The notes: a model not told the origin generated them from the sequence alone. Shown: positions 18,260-27,622, counted from the first letter of the stretch. The stretch: DNA of 43,867 bases from a bacterium (GCA_021372295.1 JAJFUS010000002.1:1-43867), one strand, 5' to 3'. Program-made: numbers and translations.

Positions 18260-18337
18260 AAAACCGACAAGAGTGAACCCGCATTCGATCCCAACTTTCT
18301 GACCTTTTGATTTGATTACGAGGAGGAACGACAAAAC

Positions 18338-19792
18338 ATGCGAACAGCTTTGTCCAAACAGCCGAGTCTCGTGGTTGTGTGTCTGTTAAGTATTGCGCTC
18401 GGCTTTTCTTTGGCAGCAAACTATTATCATCACTCGCCTGCGCAGGTTATCGCCGCGCCGGCAAAAGACACAACACCTTCCGACTGGCGCACGGCATTTG
18501 AAGACATTGCCGAAAAGGTGGGGCCAAGCGTAGTATTCATCACCAGCGAAAAGACTATCGAGGTGACCGCCAGTCCGTTCGGAGGCTTCGACAATTTCTT
18601 CAATTTTAGTCCGTTCGGCTCGCCCAAGATCGCTCCCGAAACGAAAAAGCAGACTCAGACTGCTAGCGGTTCGGGGGTTATAGTTCGATCAGACGGCTAC
18701 ATTCTCACGAATAATCATGTAGTTGCCGGTGCGGATGTGGTCAAAGTGAAGCTGCTGGATGGCCGCGAGTTCAAGGGCAAAGTGCTGCTCGACCCACGCA
18801 CGGATCTCGCGCTGGTGAAGATCGACGCAAAAGACCTCCCTGTTGCTCAGTTTGCCGATTCGGACAAGGTAAAAGTTGGGCAGTGGTCGATGGCGGTCGG
18901 CGCGCCTTTCGGGCTTAGAAATACCGTAACCGTCGGTGTAGTCAGCGCCGTGCGCAGAGAGGTGGATCCCAACGATCCGCTTCCTTACGCGGAGGTGATC
19001 CAGACTGATGCGTCGATCAACCCAGGCAACTCGGGCGGGCCGCTGGTCGATCTGGACGGTAAAGTCATCGGCATAAACGGCGCGATTTACTCGACATCAG
19101 GCGGAAATGTGGGAATAGGCTTTGCCATTCCATCCAACACCGCGAAGTTTGTAATGAGCCAACTCATAGATAAGGGCAAAGTGGTCAGGGGATATCTCGG
19201 AGTGGAGATGAGGGATCTTACTCCTACATTCTCCGAGAAGCTTGGGGCGAAAGAAGGCGCGCTGGTGACCAGCATCCAGCCCGATTCCGCTGCTGAAAAG
19301 GCCGGTATTCAGGTAAAAGATGTAATCATCAGGGTGGATGGCAAGCCCGTGGGCAGCGGAGCCCAGCTCAGGCACGCGGTTGAAGCGATTGCTCCCGGAA
19401 CCGAAGCAAAGATTGTCGTGATCCGCGATAAGGCGGAGAAGACTCTCACTATTACAATTGGCGAGGCTCCTGCTGGAACTGATGAATCCGGGTCTGAAGG
19501 AGGAACCGACAAAACCGGCCTTTCCGTGCAGCCGCTTACTCCAGATATTGCCAAGGAGATTGGCGTGGATAAGGACATCCAGGGAGTAGTCGTACGCAAA
19601 GTGGAGTCTGGAAGTGCAGCCGAGCGAGCGGGACTTCGAGCAAAAGACGTCATTATGGAGATCGACAACACCCCGATTACCAGCGTCGCGACATTCAGCA
19701 AGGCTGTGGAAAAGCTGCAAAGCGGTGACACGGCTGTCATTGTCGCCCAGCGCGGCGAGCGCAGCGTCATCATCGAAATGTCGATTGATTAA
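18338..19792 (+). CDS. htrA: HtrA/DegP-family serine protease with two PDZ domains
   Basis: A 484-residue protein with AGGAGG upstream of ATG 18338. HtrA proteases degrade or refold damaged envelope proteins. An N-terminal hydrophobic segment (about 9-27) is a signal anchor or signal peptide. The trypsin-like domain has the full triad: His127 (LTNNHVVAG), Asp156 (TDLALVKID) and Ser232 (NPGNSGGPLVD). PDZ domains follow at about 280-375 and 390-480, each with a 'GYLGV' or 'GVVVRKV' type binding loop. It sits behind an ECF-type promoter next to the matching sigma/anti-sigma pair, so it is probably stress-induced. Confidence 0.95.
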   Translation: MRTALSKQPSLVVVCLLSIALGFSLAANYYHHSPAQVIAAPAKDTTPSDWRTAFEDIAEKVGPSVVFITSEKTIEVTASPFGGFDNFFNFSPFGSPKIAPETKKQTQTASGSGVIVRSDGYILTNNHVVAGADVVKVKLLDGREFKGKVLLDPRTDLALVKIDAKDLPVAQFADSDKVKVGQWSMAVGAPFGLRNTVTVGVVSAVRREVDPNDPLPYAEVIQTDASINPGNSGGPLVDLDGKVIGINGAIYSTSGGNVGIGFAIPSNTAKFVMSQLIDKGKVVRGYLGVEMRDLTPTFSEKLGAKEGALVTSIQPDSAAEKAGIQVKDVIIRVDGKPVGSGAQLRHAVEAIAPGTEAKIVVIRDKAEKTLTITIGEAPAGTDESGSEGGTDKTGLSVQPLTPDIAKEIGVDKDIQGVVVRKVESGSAAERAGLRAKDVIMEIDNTPITSVATFSKAVEKLQSGDTAVIVAQRGERSVIIEMSID

Positions 19793-19815
19793 TCCACAAA
19801 TGCCTATTATGTGCG

Positions 19816-19852
19816 AAGCCCCGCGATTGTATTACAATCGCGGGGCTTTTTT
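19816..19852 (+). terminator. Intrinsic terminator after htrA
   Basis: A perfect 16-bp inverted repeat (AAGCCCCGCGATTGTA 19816-19831 with its complement at 19833-19848) is followed by a T-run. In RNA the loop would open slightly around TATTA. This is the strongest terminator in the window. Confidence 0.95.
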
Positions 19853-19879
19853 GTCAGGCAGGGCGAGCCCTTCTCGGGA

Positions 19880-20083
19880 TTAGCTGTCATACCTATACTG
19901 CAATTGATTCCTCTTCCGCCGTTTTGCCTCAAAAACTCGCCTTGCATCGTTGTTTTGCACATAATATGTATACCCTGTCTCTAAACTATGAAACAAATAG
20001 ATCGAGCACAGCTTGGAATTGCACTCCGACAACTCTTGCTCCGCTTGATTTTCATGGAAATAGAGGTTATTATTTGCTTGCAT
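19880..20083 (-). pseudogene. Possible remnant of a GIY-YIG endonuclease-like protein
   Basis: A 67-codon minus-strand frame contains a segment around residues 26-50 (SIYLFHSLETGYTYYVQNNDARR) that resembles the start of small GIY-YIG proteins ('Y-x-L-x-S-x-x-T-G-x-x-Y-V-G-x-T-x-D'). The key second GIY-YIG glycine is replaced by Gln, the catalytic Arg/Glu region is lost, and the frame ends early. There is no clear ribosome binding site. It may simply be chance, and it overlaps the region upstream of the VanZ gene. Confidence 0.2.
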
Positions 20084-20460
20084 TGAGCTATACCAGAAAA
20101 AACCTAATATGCCGATGGGGCGCTGTTGTGCTGTGGATGGGGCTGATATTCTTTTTGTCGTCCCAGCCTAAGCTGCCGGATATGTTCGGCTTGAGCAAGC
20201 TGGACTGCGGTGACAAGATCCAGCATGCCGCTGCTTATGCGATTCTTGCGTGCTTTATATGGCGAGCGCTTGCAGGTTGCGCTTCGCGCGGGCGGATCGC
20301 AGCAACAATTGCCATAGCCGCGGCCTATGGTCTGTCGGACGAAGCGCACCAATTATACGTGCCTGGCCGCAGTTTCGATCTATGGGATCTGGGCGCGGAT
20401 GCGCTGGGGGCGGCAATTGCGGCTTATATATTGGTATTATTACGAAGAAAGTCGGACTAA
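20074..20460 (+). CDS. VanZ-like family membrane protein
   Basis: About 128 residues from TTG 20074, which has GAGG 7 bases upstream. A longer frame from 19924 exists, but its N-terminus has no family features. The VanZ pattern is clear: RWGAVVLWMGLIFFLSSQP in the first transmembrane helix, the DKIQHAAAYAILACFIWRAL helix, then a third helix leading to YGLSDEAHQLYVPGRSFDLWDLGADALGA, the conserved D-E-x-x-Q and D-x-x-A-N-x-x-G-like motifs, and a fourth helix. VanZ proteins have no firmly known biochemical role; one confers low-level teicoplanin resistance. Confidence 0.85.
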   Translation: MLALSYTRKNLICRWGAVVLWMGLIFFLSSQPKLPDMFGLSKLDCGDKIQHAAAYAILACFIWRALAGCASRGRIAATIAIAAAYGLSDEAHQLYVPGRSFDLWDLGADALGAAIAAYILVLLRRKSD

Positions 20461-20505
20461 GATCAGCTCATGGCTGATGATTGATTTACACAGGAGGCGA
20501 TAATC

Positions 20506-20895
20506 ATGGAGCAGGAACCGCAAGGCTACGAGGTAAAGGATAAGAGACGCGTTAATCCGGACGGCACACTGAAGGAAGATGCCGCCGAGCAGGTTCCACC
20601 AGAGGAGCCGGCGACTGAGGAGTCAAGAGAAGAAGGCGCGATGCCACCGCCAAATGTTTTCGCGACAATGGAGTTTATGGTCAGCATGCTGGCGGAACAA
20701 GCGTGGATGCTGATGGGGATCAGGCTGGCACCGGGCCAAAAGGAAGTCGCAAAAGATATGATCCAGGCCAAGGCCGCCATCGACACAATAGCATTCATAG
20801 TCGATAAGCTGAACCCTCATATTGAAGAGCAGGATCGCGTTGCGCTTCGCGGCCTTGTCAGCGATTTGCAGATCAACTTCGTAAGGCACAGCTAG
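20506..20895 (+). CDS. DUF1844 domain protein
   Basis: A 129-residue protein with AGGAGG before ATG 20506. Residues 1-48 are charged and proline-rich, probably disordered. Residues 50-125 form the alpha-helical DUF1844 domain: a FATMEFMVSMLAEQAWMLMG helix, a short 'LAPGQKEV' turn, the DMIQAKAAIDTIAFIVDKL helix, and a final LVSDLQINFV helix. The family is widespread in several phyla, but its function is not known. A 7-bp hairpin (GCAAAAC/GTTTTGC, 20912-20930) follows and may end the transcript. Confidence 0.8.
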   Translation: MEQEPQGYEVKDKRRVNPDGTLKEDAAEQVPPEEPATEESREEGAMPPPNVFATMEFMVSMLAEQAWMLMGIRLAPGQKEVAKDMIQAKAAIDTIAFIVDKLNPHIEEQDRVALRGLVSDLQINFVRHS

Positions 20896-21051
20896 CTTTG
20901 ACCTGTACCCAGCAAAACGGACAGTTTTGCATAGAGTTTTATATGTCAATTGAATCTTTGCATGCCGGGCTTGAGCAGTATCGTAATTGGATACCTAAGG
21001 CTTTGGCGGAAATGGGGACAGTGCCCAAAAAGTGTTTGCAGACACAAATCA

Positions 21052-23106
21052 TTAGAATGTCCACGTCAGCTTGCCGTATATGTTTCTCTGCGAGATTGAA
21101 CTCGACCCTGCAAGGCAGACGGCATGTTCGGATGGTTGATCGTCCTCAAATATATCCTGACCGACCAGGCTGACCTCAAAGTCCGGGCGTGGACGATATC
21201 CCAGGTGGATATCGAGCCTGTAATGCGGGTCGGTGTTGTCTCGACCCACAAGTGTGCCCGTGTAATAAAGCATCGTGTCGAGCTCGATATTTCTACCCAG
21301 ATTCAGATAGGACGTTAAGAACCACTGATCTGGAGCGCTGTTTGTGATGCTGTCATTGCCGAGAATATATGCATAAGGGTTTTGGGAATCGTAATGAATG
21401 CTGTAGTTCAGGCGCGAGTATCCAAACCTCAGCCGCAGATTGTGCGCCGCGTCCCATGTGGCGGCTATTTCATAGCCATTGGTGCTGCCGTCAAGAGTGT
21501 TTGTTACATAGACCGGGATTATCATATATGGCTGGCCTTCGCCCGTTACCTCGTAGGGCTCTCCGGCACGAGAACTACGCAGGTTCCTGTAGATGTTGTA
21601 GAACGCCGATATGTCAAGTGACAATTTGTCAGACGACTGCAGCCGCGCTCCCAATTCGTGAGCGATAACGCTTTCGGACGCAAAATCTGAGTTGCCTATC
21701 ACTTGTATCAGCGAGTTGTGTCCGTCAAAGGAACGTGCTCTATAGTTAATTACGGCGTCTCGCTCTATGCGGCTGGGAGTACGCACGGCGCGGGAGATTG
21801 CTCCCCACAAGGTATGGTGGCTGTTTGGAGTATATGCGAGCCGCACAGACGGCTGAAATTCCAAGCCCGTGTATTCGTTATGTTCGCACTTGGCGCCCAC
21901 GGTGAGACTGAGATTGTTGCGCAAAGCCATGCAATCCTGAAAGAACCCGGTAAAAACTTTTTCGGTGGCTGATGCCGGGTTGAGGCTGACTGTGATTCCG
22001 CCCTGAGTATCGTCAGCGGATATTCTGTAACCTACACCCCACATACGATCATGCTTGCCGGAAATAATAACGCGGCGCTGATAGTCGAAGTCCAGCGTGT
22101 CGCTTACCTGGCTCAACTCAATTGGAGACCTATTAGAGTGTTCTGCAAAAAATTGAAGCGACGAACCCGAGCCGTCCTGGTTGGCATGTTCCCATCGCGC
22201 AAGAGTGTTCCAGCCCGATGCCGAATATGTGTCCTGCTGCATCCGGGAAAACGGCGGCTCCGGGACTGGAACCTCGTAATTTTGACCGAGGTTACCGTCG
22301 TAGCTGTTTCCTTCGAATGTGAATCGATTGCAGCCCGACGCCTGCCAGTCGGCTCGGAAGCCCGCATTTTGCATGTCCCATCCGTCCGAGGACATTGGAT
22401 CACCGTCGTCGCCGCGAGAAAATTTGCTGCCGTATATTCTATAATCGGCATTCTCGCCCACAGCTCCCGTGACCCTGACATTGCTGAACCAATTCTGTCC
22501 GTTGCCAATGCCGGAGGACATAAGGTTCTGCTGGGTCTGGTCGGCAGGTTTCGTGATGATATTTATGATGCCGTTAACTGCATTCGCGCCCCACGTCGCT
22601 CCTCCGGGGCCGCGAATTACCTCGATGCGGTCTATATCTTCCAGTAGCAAGTTTTGAATGTCCCAGTATACGCCTGAAAACGTTGGCGTATAGACACTGC
22701 GTCCGTCGATCATAACGAGGAGTTTGTTTGAGAAGCGCCCGTTGAAGCCTCGCACTCCGACTTGCCACTTGCTGGAGTCGACCTGAGAGACACTGATCCC
22801 TGGAACCATGCGCAGCGCGTCCGGGATGCAGGTAGCTCCAGAGCGGTGAATGTCTTCCTGAGTTATTACGTATACGGCGGCAGGAATATCACTGAGTTTT
22901 TGCGGTTTCCTTGAGGCGGAGGTAACCTCGATAGACATCAGTTCCTCAAGGCTCATAGAGGCCAGATCAGAGTCCGAACCGGCAGGCTGTTTGGGGATAT
23001 CGTCCGCCGAAGCGATACCACACCATATCATAGTCAACGCAATCGCAGCTACTCTGAGGAGTGTGTGATTATATATGGTAAATCGCGACCGGGATACTTC
23101 CTGCAT
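21052..23106 (-). CDS. TonB-dependent outer membrane receptor
   Basis: A 684-residue protein with a GAGGT ribosome binding site before ATG 23106. Residues 1-35 form a signal peptide. A TonB-box-like segment and linker (SLEELMSIEVTSASRKPQKL) are followed by a plug domain (about 65-175, with VYVITQEDIHRSGA, VRGFNGR, DGRSVYTP and IEVIRGPGGATWGANAVNGIINIITK), then a beta-barrel up to the C-terminal aromatic WTF. Such receptors import siderophores, cobalamin, metals or glycans using TonB-ExbBD energy. The substrate cannot be inferred. No exbB, exbD or tonB gene is nearby. Its presence shows an outer membrane. Confidence 0.93.
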   Translation of the reverse strand: MQEVSRSRFTIYNHTLLRVAAIALTMIWCGIASADDIPKQPAGSDSDLASMSLEELMSIEVTSASRKPQKLSDIPAAVYVITQEDIHRSGATCIPDALRMVPGISVSQVDSSKWQVGVRGFNGRFSNKLLVMIDGRSVYTPTFSGVYWDIQNLLLEDIDRIEVIRGPGGATWGANAVNGIINIITKPADQTQQNLMSSGIGNGQNWFSNVRVTGAVGENADYRIYGSKFSRGDDGDPMSSDGWDMQNAGFRADWQASGCNRFTFEGNSYDGNLGQNYEVPVPEPPFSRMQQDTYSASGWNTLARWEHANQDGSGSSLQFFAEHSNRSPIELSQVSDTLDFDYQRRVIISGKHDRMWGVGYRISADDTQGGITVSLNPASATEKVFTGFFQDCMALRNNLSLTVGAKCEHNEYTGLEFQPSVRLAYTPNSHHTLWGAISRAVRTPSRIERDAVINYRARSFDGHNSLIQVIGNSDFASESVIAHELGARLQSSDKLSLDISAFYNIYRNLRSSRAGEPYEVTGEGQPYMIIPVYVTNTLDGSTNGYEIAATWDAAHNLRLRFGYSRLNYSIHYDSQNPYAYILGNDSITNSAPDQWFLTSYLNLGRNIELDTMLYYTGTLVGRDNTDPHYRLDIHLGYRPRPDFEVSLVGQDIFEDDQPSEHAVCLAGSSSISQRNIYGKLTWTF

Positions 23107-23185
23107 TTACTACCTCGGTGATAAATACGCACCTGTTTTTCATTATCGGTAGTATTATCACCGGAGTTCAGTGCATTTGATGAAC

Positions 23186-23983
23186 TTACAACTCAGAGCG
23201 CTGTCTGACGGCTTCGTACATCACCAGGCTTGCCGCCACGGCAATATTGAGGGAGTTGATCTTGCCGGTCATCGGAATCCGCACTACTGCATCGGCCATG
23301 GAGCGCACGGTTTCGGAGATGCCGGTATGTTCGTTGCCGACCACTATCACAGTAGGCTTGGTATAGTCGATGGACGTGTATGGCACGTCTGTATTCGCGG
23401 ATGTGCCGATGATCTGCAGGCCGTTTGCGCGAGCCTGCTCCATCACTTTCACCGAATCAGACTGTATGCACAACGGGACGGTGAAAACCGCGCCTCTTGA
23501 GCCTCGCACGACTCTTCGGCTGAACGCATCGGTGGTCTCGGCAGCCAGTATAACCCCACTTACGCCCGCGGCGTCGGTGGAACGAAGCAGCATGCCGAGA
23601 TTGTCGGCGTTCTCGCAGCTCTCCACCATCTGGATAAGCGAGCAATCACCTGCCAGCACATTGGAAAGCCCGACCGTTTTTCTTGCCACTATAGCCAGAC
23701 ACTCCGGGGTGGGCTTTGCGTCGAGTATTTTTGCCAGCAGACCTTCGGTGCACTGATATACATCTGTCTGCCCGGCTCTGCTCAGCAGCGTGCGAGCTTT
23801 GGCAGTTGCGGCGAATTTGTCAGTGAGTATCACCGATTCCACAACGCCGCCATAGTCGAACGCACGCCTGACCAGTTCCTCGCCTTCGGCAAAGAACAGT
23901 CTGTTGCGAGTGCGTCCTTCCTCTGAGACCAACTCGCGCAGGAGCCTGATTACGGGGTCTTTCTGTCCGCTGATTGTGTGCAT
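23186..23983 (-). CDS. TrmH/SpoU-family RNA 2'-O-methyltransferase
   Basis: About 265 residues from ATG 23983; the frame is open further upstream, but that part overlaps the tRNA promoter and lacks similarity. The N-terminal substrate-binding domain (FFAEGEELVRRAFDYG) is followed by the SPOUT catalytic domain. Its three motifs are ENADNLGMLLRSTDAAGV, VVGNEHTGISE and IPMTGKINSLNIAVAASLVMYE, which form the knotted S-adenosylmethionine site. The family methylates rRNA (RlmB or TsnR-like) or tRNA ribose. The exact target is not clear from sequence. Confidence 0.9.
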   Translation of the reverse strand: MHTISGQKDPVIRLLRELVSEEGRTRNRLFFAEGEELVRRAFDYGGVVESVILTDKFAATAKARTLLSRAGQTDVYQCTEGLLAKILDAKPTPECLAIVARKTVGLSNVLAGDCSLIQMVESCENADNLGMLLRSTDAAGVSGVILAAETTDAFSRRVVRGSRGAVFTVPLCIQSDSVKVMEQARANGLQIIGTSANTDVPYTSIDYTKPTVIVVGNEHTGISETVRSMADAVVRIPMTGKINSLNIAVAASLVMYEAVRQRSEL

Positions 23984-23984
23984 A

Positions 23985-24014
23985 TTGCGAATGCGATCCT
24001 GTTCATGGTATAAT
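23985..24014 (+). promoter_or_regulatory. Promoter of the tRNA-Arg/tRNA-His operon
   Basis: TTGCGA at 23985-23990 and perfect TATAAT at 24009-24014 are spaced by 18 bp on the plus strand, starting about 24021. A perfect hairpin (TGAGCCTT 24025-24032, AAGGCTCA 24037-24044) lies between this start and the first tRNA. It overlaps the 5' side of the divergent methyltransferase gene. Confidence 0.65.
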
Positions 24015-24050
24015 TTGAAAGCAATGAGCCTTGCGTAAGGCTCAATCATT

Positions 24051-24126
<76 letters not shown>

Positions 24127-24130
24127 GTAT

Positions 24131-24208
24131 GGCGGGTGTAGCTCAGTCGGTTAGAGCGCCAGGTTGTGGCCCTGGAGGCCGTGGGTTCGAGTCCCATTAC
24201 TCGCCCCA
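24131..24208 (+). tRNA. tRNA-His (GTG anticodon)
   Basis: Full cloverleaf with the extra 5' G at 24131 pairing with C at position 73, the hallmark of tRNA(His). The anticodon stem CCAGG/CCTGG encloses loop TTGTGGC (anticodon GTG), and CCA is encoded at 24206-24208. It lies 4 bases after tRNA(Arg), so both come from one transcript. Confidence 0.95.
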
Positions 24209-24212
24209 AAAC

Positions 24213-24246
24213 AAAAGCCGGTTGTCGAAAGACAGCCGGCTTTTTC
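24213..24246. terminator. Bidirectional terminator between tRNA-His and the PKD lipoprotein gene
   Basis: AAAAGCCGGTTGTC pairs with GACAGCCGGCTTTT around a GAAA tetraloop, with one G-U pair, and a T-run follows (24241-24245). The A-run on the other side gives a T-run on the minus strand, so it can end both the tRNA operon and the converging lipoprotein gene. Confidence 0.9.
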
Positions 24247-24262
24247 TACGTCTGATCCCCGG

Positions 24263-25141
24263 CTACTCGATAACCGAGAATTTTCCGGTCGTTTGCACGG
24301 GCTGCTTTATGCCATCCACATCGCTGACGGTAAGCGTGATCGTATAATCGCCGCCTCGAGTATATACATAGTGGGCCACCATATCCGTCTGCTCTTCCTG
24401 AATGCCGTTGCTGCTGTCGAAGTCCCAGGAGTATTTGAGATTGCTGACTCCGCCTTCGGCCTGGGCGACAATGAACACATTGTCTTGAATGGCGACGGTC
24501 TGGCTGCCGATCGCGTCCACCTTAATCTGCGATGTGTCGGTGACCAGCTTGATCTCGCCGATATAGAATGTGTTTGCAATATCGGAAAACACGAGAAGTC
24601 GCTTTACACTGAAGTCAGTTGCTTCCTCGGCAAGGTGGAATTTAGCCAACGGAACCGCAATACGCACCCAGTTGTCGTCAGGGTCCAACTGACCTGTCGG
24701 CTCTTCCACAGATATACTTGATCCATCTTCGGCTTCGAACACGAATCTGACGTTGCTCACTCTGGGAACGGTATACGGCTCGACATCAAACGAGTAACCA
24801 GTGCCTGCCGCCGGATCCACACTCTTAACGTCGTCGAAGAAGACTGTAAACACCAGGTACCGTGAGGAATCGGGTTTCTTGGAAAAGAGAGTCACAGGCT
24901 TGGAAAAGTCGATCCTTCCACCTGCGTAATAGCCCTGTGTCGAGATTTCTATGGAATTGCTTCCGGTGAGAATCTTTTTCTTTGACTCCACCGCCTTGCC
25001 GCTGCCCCAAGACCCGACGGTAATGCCATCGGTGCTCAAAGACCCTCCCTTGTATATGTAGGCTTCGTCCTTAGTTTCGCCGCACGCCGCCACTGCCGAA
25101 AGAGCAATCGCCGCTATAAGAATAACTCGCAAAGACCGCAT
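24263..25141 (-). CDS. Lipoprotein with beta-sandwich and PKD domains
   Basis: 292 residues from ATG 25141, chosen because GGAGGA lies 9 bases upstream and a proper lipoprotein signal follows (MRSLRVILIAAIALSAVAAC, Cys20 acylated). Residues about 25-200 look like a carbohydrate-binding or CIA30-like beta-sandwich (aromatic-rich GYYAGGRIDFSKPV, NWVRIAVPLAKF, FYIGEIKLV). Residues about 210-292 form a PKD domain (NLKYSWDFDSSNG, VYTRGGDYTITLTVSDVDG). PKD domains act in surface contacts. It is probably a surface or periplasmic binding protein; the ligand is unknown. It follows the ymdB-like gene on the same strand after 60 bases. Confidence 0.8.
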   Translation of the reverse strand: MRSLRVILIAAIALSAVAACGETKDEAYIYKGGSLSTDGITVGSWGSGKAVESKKKILTGSNSIEISTQGYYAGGRIDFSKPVTLFSKKPDSSRYLVFTVFFDDVKSVDPAAGTGYSFDVEPYTVPRVSNVRFVFEAEDGSSISVEEPTGQLDPDDNWVRIAVPLAKFHLAEEATDFSVKRLLVFSDIANTFYIGEIKLVTDTSQIKVDAIGSQTVAIQDNVFIVAQAEGGVSNLKYSWDFDSSNGIQEEQTDMVAHYVYTRGGDYTITLTVSDVDGIKQPVQTTGKFSVIE

Positions 25142-25201
25142 TAATACATATCCTCCAGCTCTAATTCTAACGTGAGCCAAACGCCGTGTCAAACACACAA
25201 T

Positions 25202-25993
25202 TCAGAATTCGTCCACGCAGCGGACGCTGATTCGTTGGATGCCTCTTGCACGGCGCGTGTCGCAATCAATGTCAATTATCACGCCCTGAAGCGTGGTGTC
25301 ACCTTCCGCGGGCTTGATTTTGCCGGGCATTTGAGTCAGGAATCTTTTGATTGCCTCCTGAGGGTCCAATCCCAGCACCGATTCGACCACGCCTGTCATC
25401 CCGACATCGGTCAAATATGCCGTGCCGCCGGGCAGCACCCTTTCATCAGACGTCTGAATGTGCGTGTGTGTTCCGATAACGGCTGAGGTTCTGCCGTCGA
25501 GATAATAGCCAAGCGCGATTTTTTCGGAAGTTGCCTCAGCGTGGAAGTCAATCACGACTGCATGCGGCTGTTCGCTAAGCTCTGCGAGGATCGAGTCAGA
25601 TGCTCTGAACGGGCAATCAAGAGCATTCATAAATATTCGACCGAGCAGATTGACCACCGCGACCCGGCTGCCGTCCGCTGCGTCGAACACTCCCCAGCCT
25701 CGTCCTATAACTCCGTGTGGGTAGTTTGCCGGACGCAAGATGCGCGGTTCATTTGCGATATAGTCCCAACTGTCGCGCTTTGCCCATGCGTGGTTTCCGA
25801 GGGTGATTACGTCCGCGCCCGCATCGAAGAGAGCTTTTGCTACGGTCTTGGTTATACCGAAGCCGCCGGCGGAGTTTTCGCCGTTTACAATCACGAACTG
25901 CAGATCGTAACGTGAACGAAGGGCTTCCAGCATTTCACCGACAGCCCTTCGTCCCGGATTTCCAACAATGTCGCCTACAAGAAGCAGTCTCAA
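25202..25993 (-). CDS. YmdB-like metallophosphoesterase (TIGR00282 family)
   Basis: 263 residues from TTG 25993, which begins the family's usual N-terminus (RLLLVGDIVGNPGR) and has GGTGG 8 bases upstream; a longer frame has no family match. Metal-binding motifs are visible in order: GDIVG, NGENSAGG, GNHAW, DFHAEATSEK and GTHTHIQT. The Bacillus subtilis homologue YmdB is a phosphodiesterase active on cyclic nucleotides and influences biofilm choice. It lies next to rny, as in Bacillus (rny-ymdB), which supports orthology. Confidence 0.9.
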   Translation of the reverse strand: MRLLLVGDIVGNPGRRAVGEMLEALRSRYDLQFVIVNGENSAGGFGITKTVAKALFDAGADVITLGNHAWAKRDSWDYIANEPRILRPANYPHGVIGRGWGVFDAADGSRVAVVNLLGRIFMNALDCPFRASDSILAELSEQPHAVVIDFHAEATSEKIALGYYLDGRTSAVIGTHTHIQTSDERVLPGGTAYLTDVGMTGVVESVLGLDPQEAIKRFLTQMPGKIKPAEGDTTLQGVIIDIDCDTRRARGIQRISVRCVDEF

Positions 25994-26077
25994 ATATTCA
26001 TACCACCGAAAGTGGTCGCCCGGCGCATAATCGCACCGGACGACCACCCTGTTTTCCCATTTCCTGTTATATACTGC

Positions 26078-27622
26078 CTACTTCGCGTACTCCACGGCGC
26101 GAGTCTCTCGAATCACCGTGACTTTAATCTGTCCCGGATACTCCATCTCTTCCTCAATGCGTCGAGCGGTGTCGTAAGCCAGCTTGGTGGCTGCATCGTC
26201 GTCGAGTTCGGTTGGTCTCACCATCACCCGAATCTCCCGACCCGCCTGTACCGCGTAGGTTTTCTCTACACCCGCGAATGAGTCGGCTATAGTTTCCAGC
26301 TTCTGGAGGCGCTTGACATAAGTCTCCAGAGTCTCGCGCCTTGCGCCCGGCCTTGCCGCCGATATGGCGTCAGACGCCAGCACCAGCACCGCCTCGACAG
26401 AGTGCGGCTCGATATCATTATGATGAGCGCCGACCGCATGACAGACCTCCGGCGGCTCGTGATATCGCTTTAAGAGGTCCATTGAGATGATTGCGTGCGA
26501 CCCCTCGACCTCAAAATCCACCGCCTTGCCCAGATCGTGCAGAAGACCCGCGCGCTTTGCCAGCGGCACGTTCACCTGCAGCTCAGAAGCGATGGCTCCA
26601 GCCAGATGAGATACCTCAACGCTGTGCTGAAGCACGTTCTGACCATAACTCGTCCTGAAGCGCAACCGCCCCAGAAGTCTAATCAACTCTGGATCCAGAC
26701 CCGTAACGCCCGTCTCGAAAACGGCGCGTTCGGCGGCCTCTTTCATCTTCGTTTCGGCTTCTATTTGCGCCTTGTTAATCATTTCCTCAATGCGGCCGGG
26801 GTGAATCCGGCCGTCAAGGATCAGGTTTGAAAGCGCCACCCTGGCGACCTCGCGCCGCACCGGGTCGAACCCGGACACCACAACCGCCTCGGGAGTGTCG
26901 TCGATGATGAGATCGACACCCGTCAGAGTCTCGAATGCGCGAATATTCCGGCCTTCTCGACCGATTATTCTGCCTTTCATGTCGTCGCTTGGCAGAGGAA
27001 CCACCGAGACCGTGGTCTCAGTAGCCTGATCCACTGCACAGCGCTGCACCGCGAGAGTGATGATGTCTCTCGCTTTGCGATCAGCATCTTCTTTGGCTTG
27101 TTCTTCCGCCTGCCGAATTATGCGGGCGGTATGCCGCTCCATTTCTCGATCGACCTGTCGCAGTAGAATATCCTTTGCCTCTTCAGTGGACATTCTGGAA
27201 ATTCTCTCCAGTTCGCCGCGCTGCTGAGCCGCCAGAGCCTCGCCTTCTTCGAACTTAGTCTGTGCTTCGGCTTCCTTCTGCTGAATGGTTCTTTCTTTTC
27301 GATCGAGGTTTTCCAGTCTGCGGTCTAACGTTTCTTCTTTTTGCGTCAGCCTTCGCTCTAACCTCTGGATTTCAGCCCGTTTGTCCTTGTTCTCCTTCTC
27401 GATTTCAGCGCGAATTCTAAACGCCTCTTCCTTGGCTTCAAGGAGAACCTCTTTTCGTTTGGCCTCAATTTCCTTTTTGAGTTCTTCTTCACGTCCCGCG
27501 ATATCCGATCTCTCGGATTTTACGGTCTGTTGAAGTTGTCGTATACGCCCTAAGGCTATACCATATGCCGCGCCGGCAGCTATCAAGCCAGCCAGCACTC
27601 CGATTACCAGGTATGTTGTCAT
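26078..27622 (-). CDS. rny: Ribonuclease Y
   Basis: A 514-residue protein with GGAGGTGA before ATG 27622. RNase Y is a membrane-anchored endonuclease that starts mRNA decay. It has an N-terminal transmembrane helix (about 4-24), a long coiled coil (about 28-190, Glu/Lys/Arg-rich), a KH domain ([24 protein letters not shown], about 225-270), and the HD domain (about 330-420, with [12 protein letters not shown] and [11 protein letters not shown]; the catalytic HD pair is in LLHDLG). The C-terminal domain ends [21 protein letters not shown], typical of the family. Confidence 0.97.
   Translation of the reverse strand: MTTYLVIGVLAGLIAAGAAYGIALGRIRQLQQTVKSERSDIAGREEELKKEIEAKRKEVLLEAKEEAFRIRAEIEKENKDKRAEIQRLERRLTQKEETLDRRLENLDRKERTIQQKEAEAQTKFEEGEALAAQQRGELERISRMSTEEAKDILLRQVDREMERHTARIIRQAEEQAKEDADRKARDIITLAVQRCAVDQATETTVSVVPLPSDDMKGRIIGREGRNIRAFETLTGVDLIIDDTPEAVVVSGFDPVRREVARVALSNLILDGRIHPGRIEEMINKAQIEAETKMKEAAERAVFETGVTGLDPELIRLLGRLRFRTSYGQNVLQHSVEVSHLAGAIASELQVNVPLAKRAGLLHDLGKAVDFEVEGSHAIISMDLLKRYHEPPEVCHAVGAHHNDIEPHSVEAVLVLASDAISAARPGARRETLETYVKRLQKLETIADSFAGVEKTYAVQAGREIRVMVRPTELDDDAATKLAYDTARRIEEEMEYPGQIKVTVIRETRAVEYAK

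Noticed and set aside
19924..20073. N-terminal extension of the VanZ-like gene from ATG 19924
   Set aside because: The extra 50 residues have no hydrophobic or family features; TTG 20074 has a well-placed GAGG.
22051..22647. Plus-strand frame inside the TonB receptor gene
   Set aside because: It is antisense to a receptor with complete motifs and shows no family similarity or start signal.
23984..24049. N-terminal extension of the SpoU methyltransferase to 24049
   Set aside because: It overlaps the tRNA promoter and leader hairpin and has no family residues.
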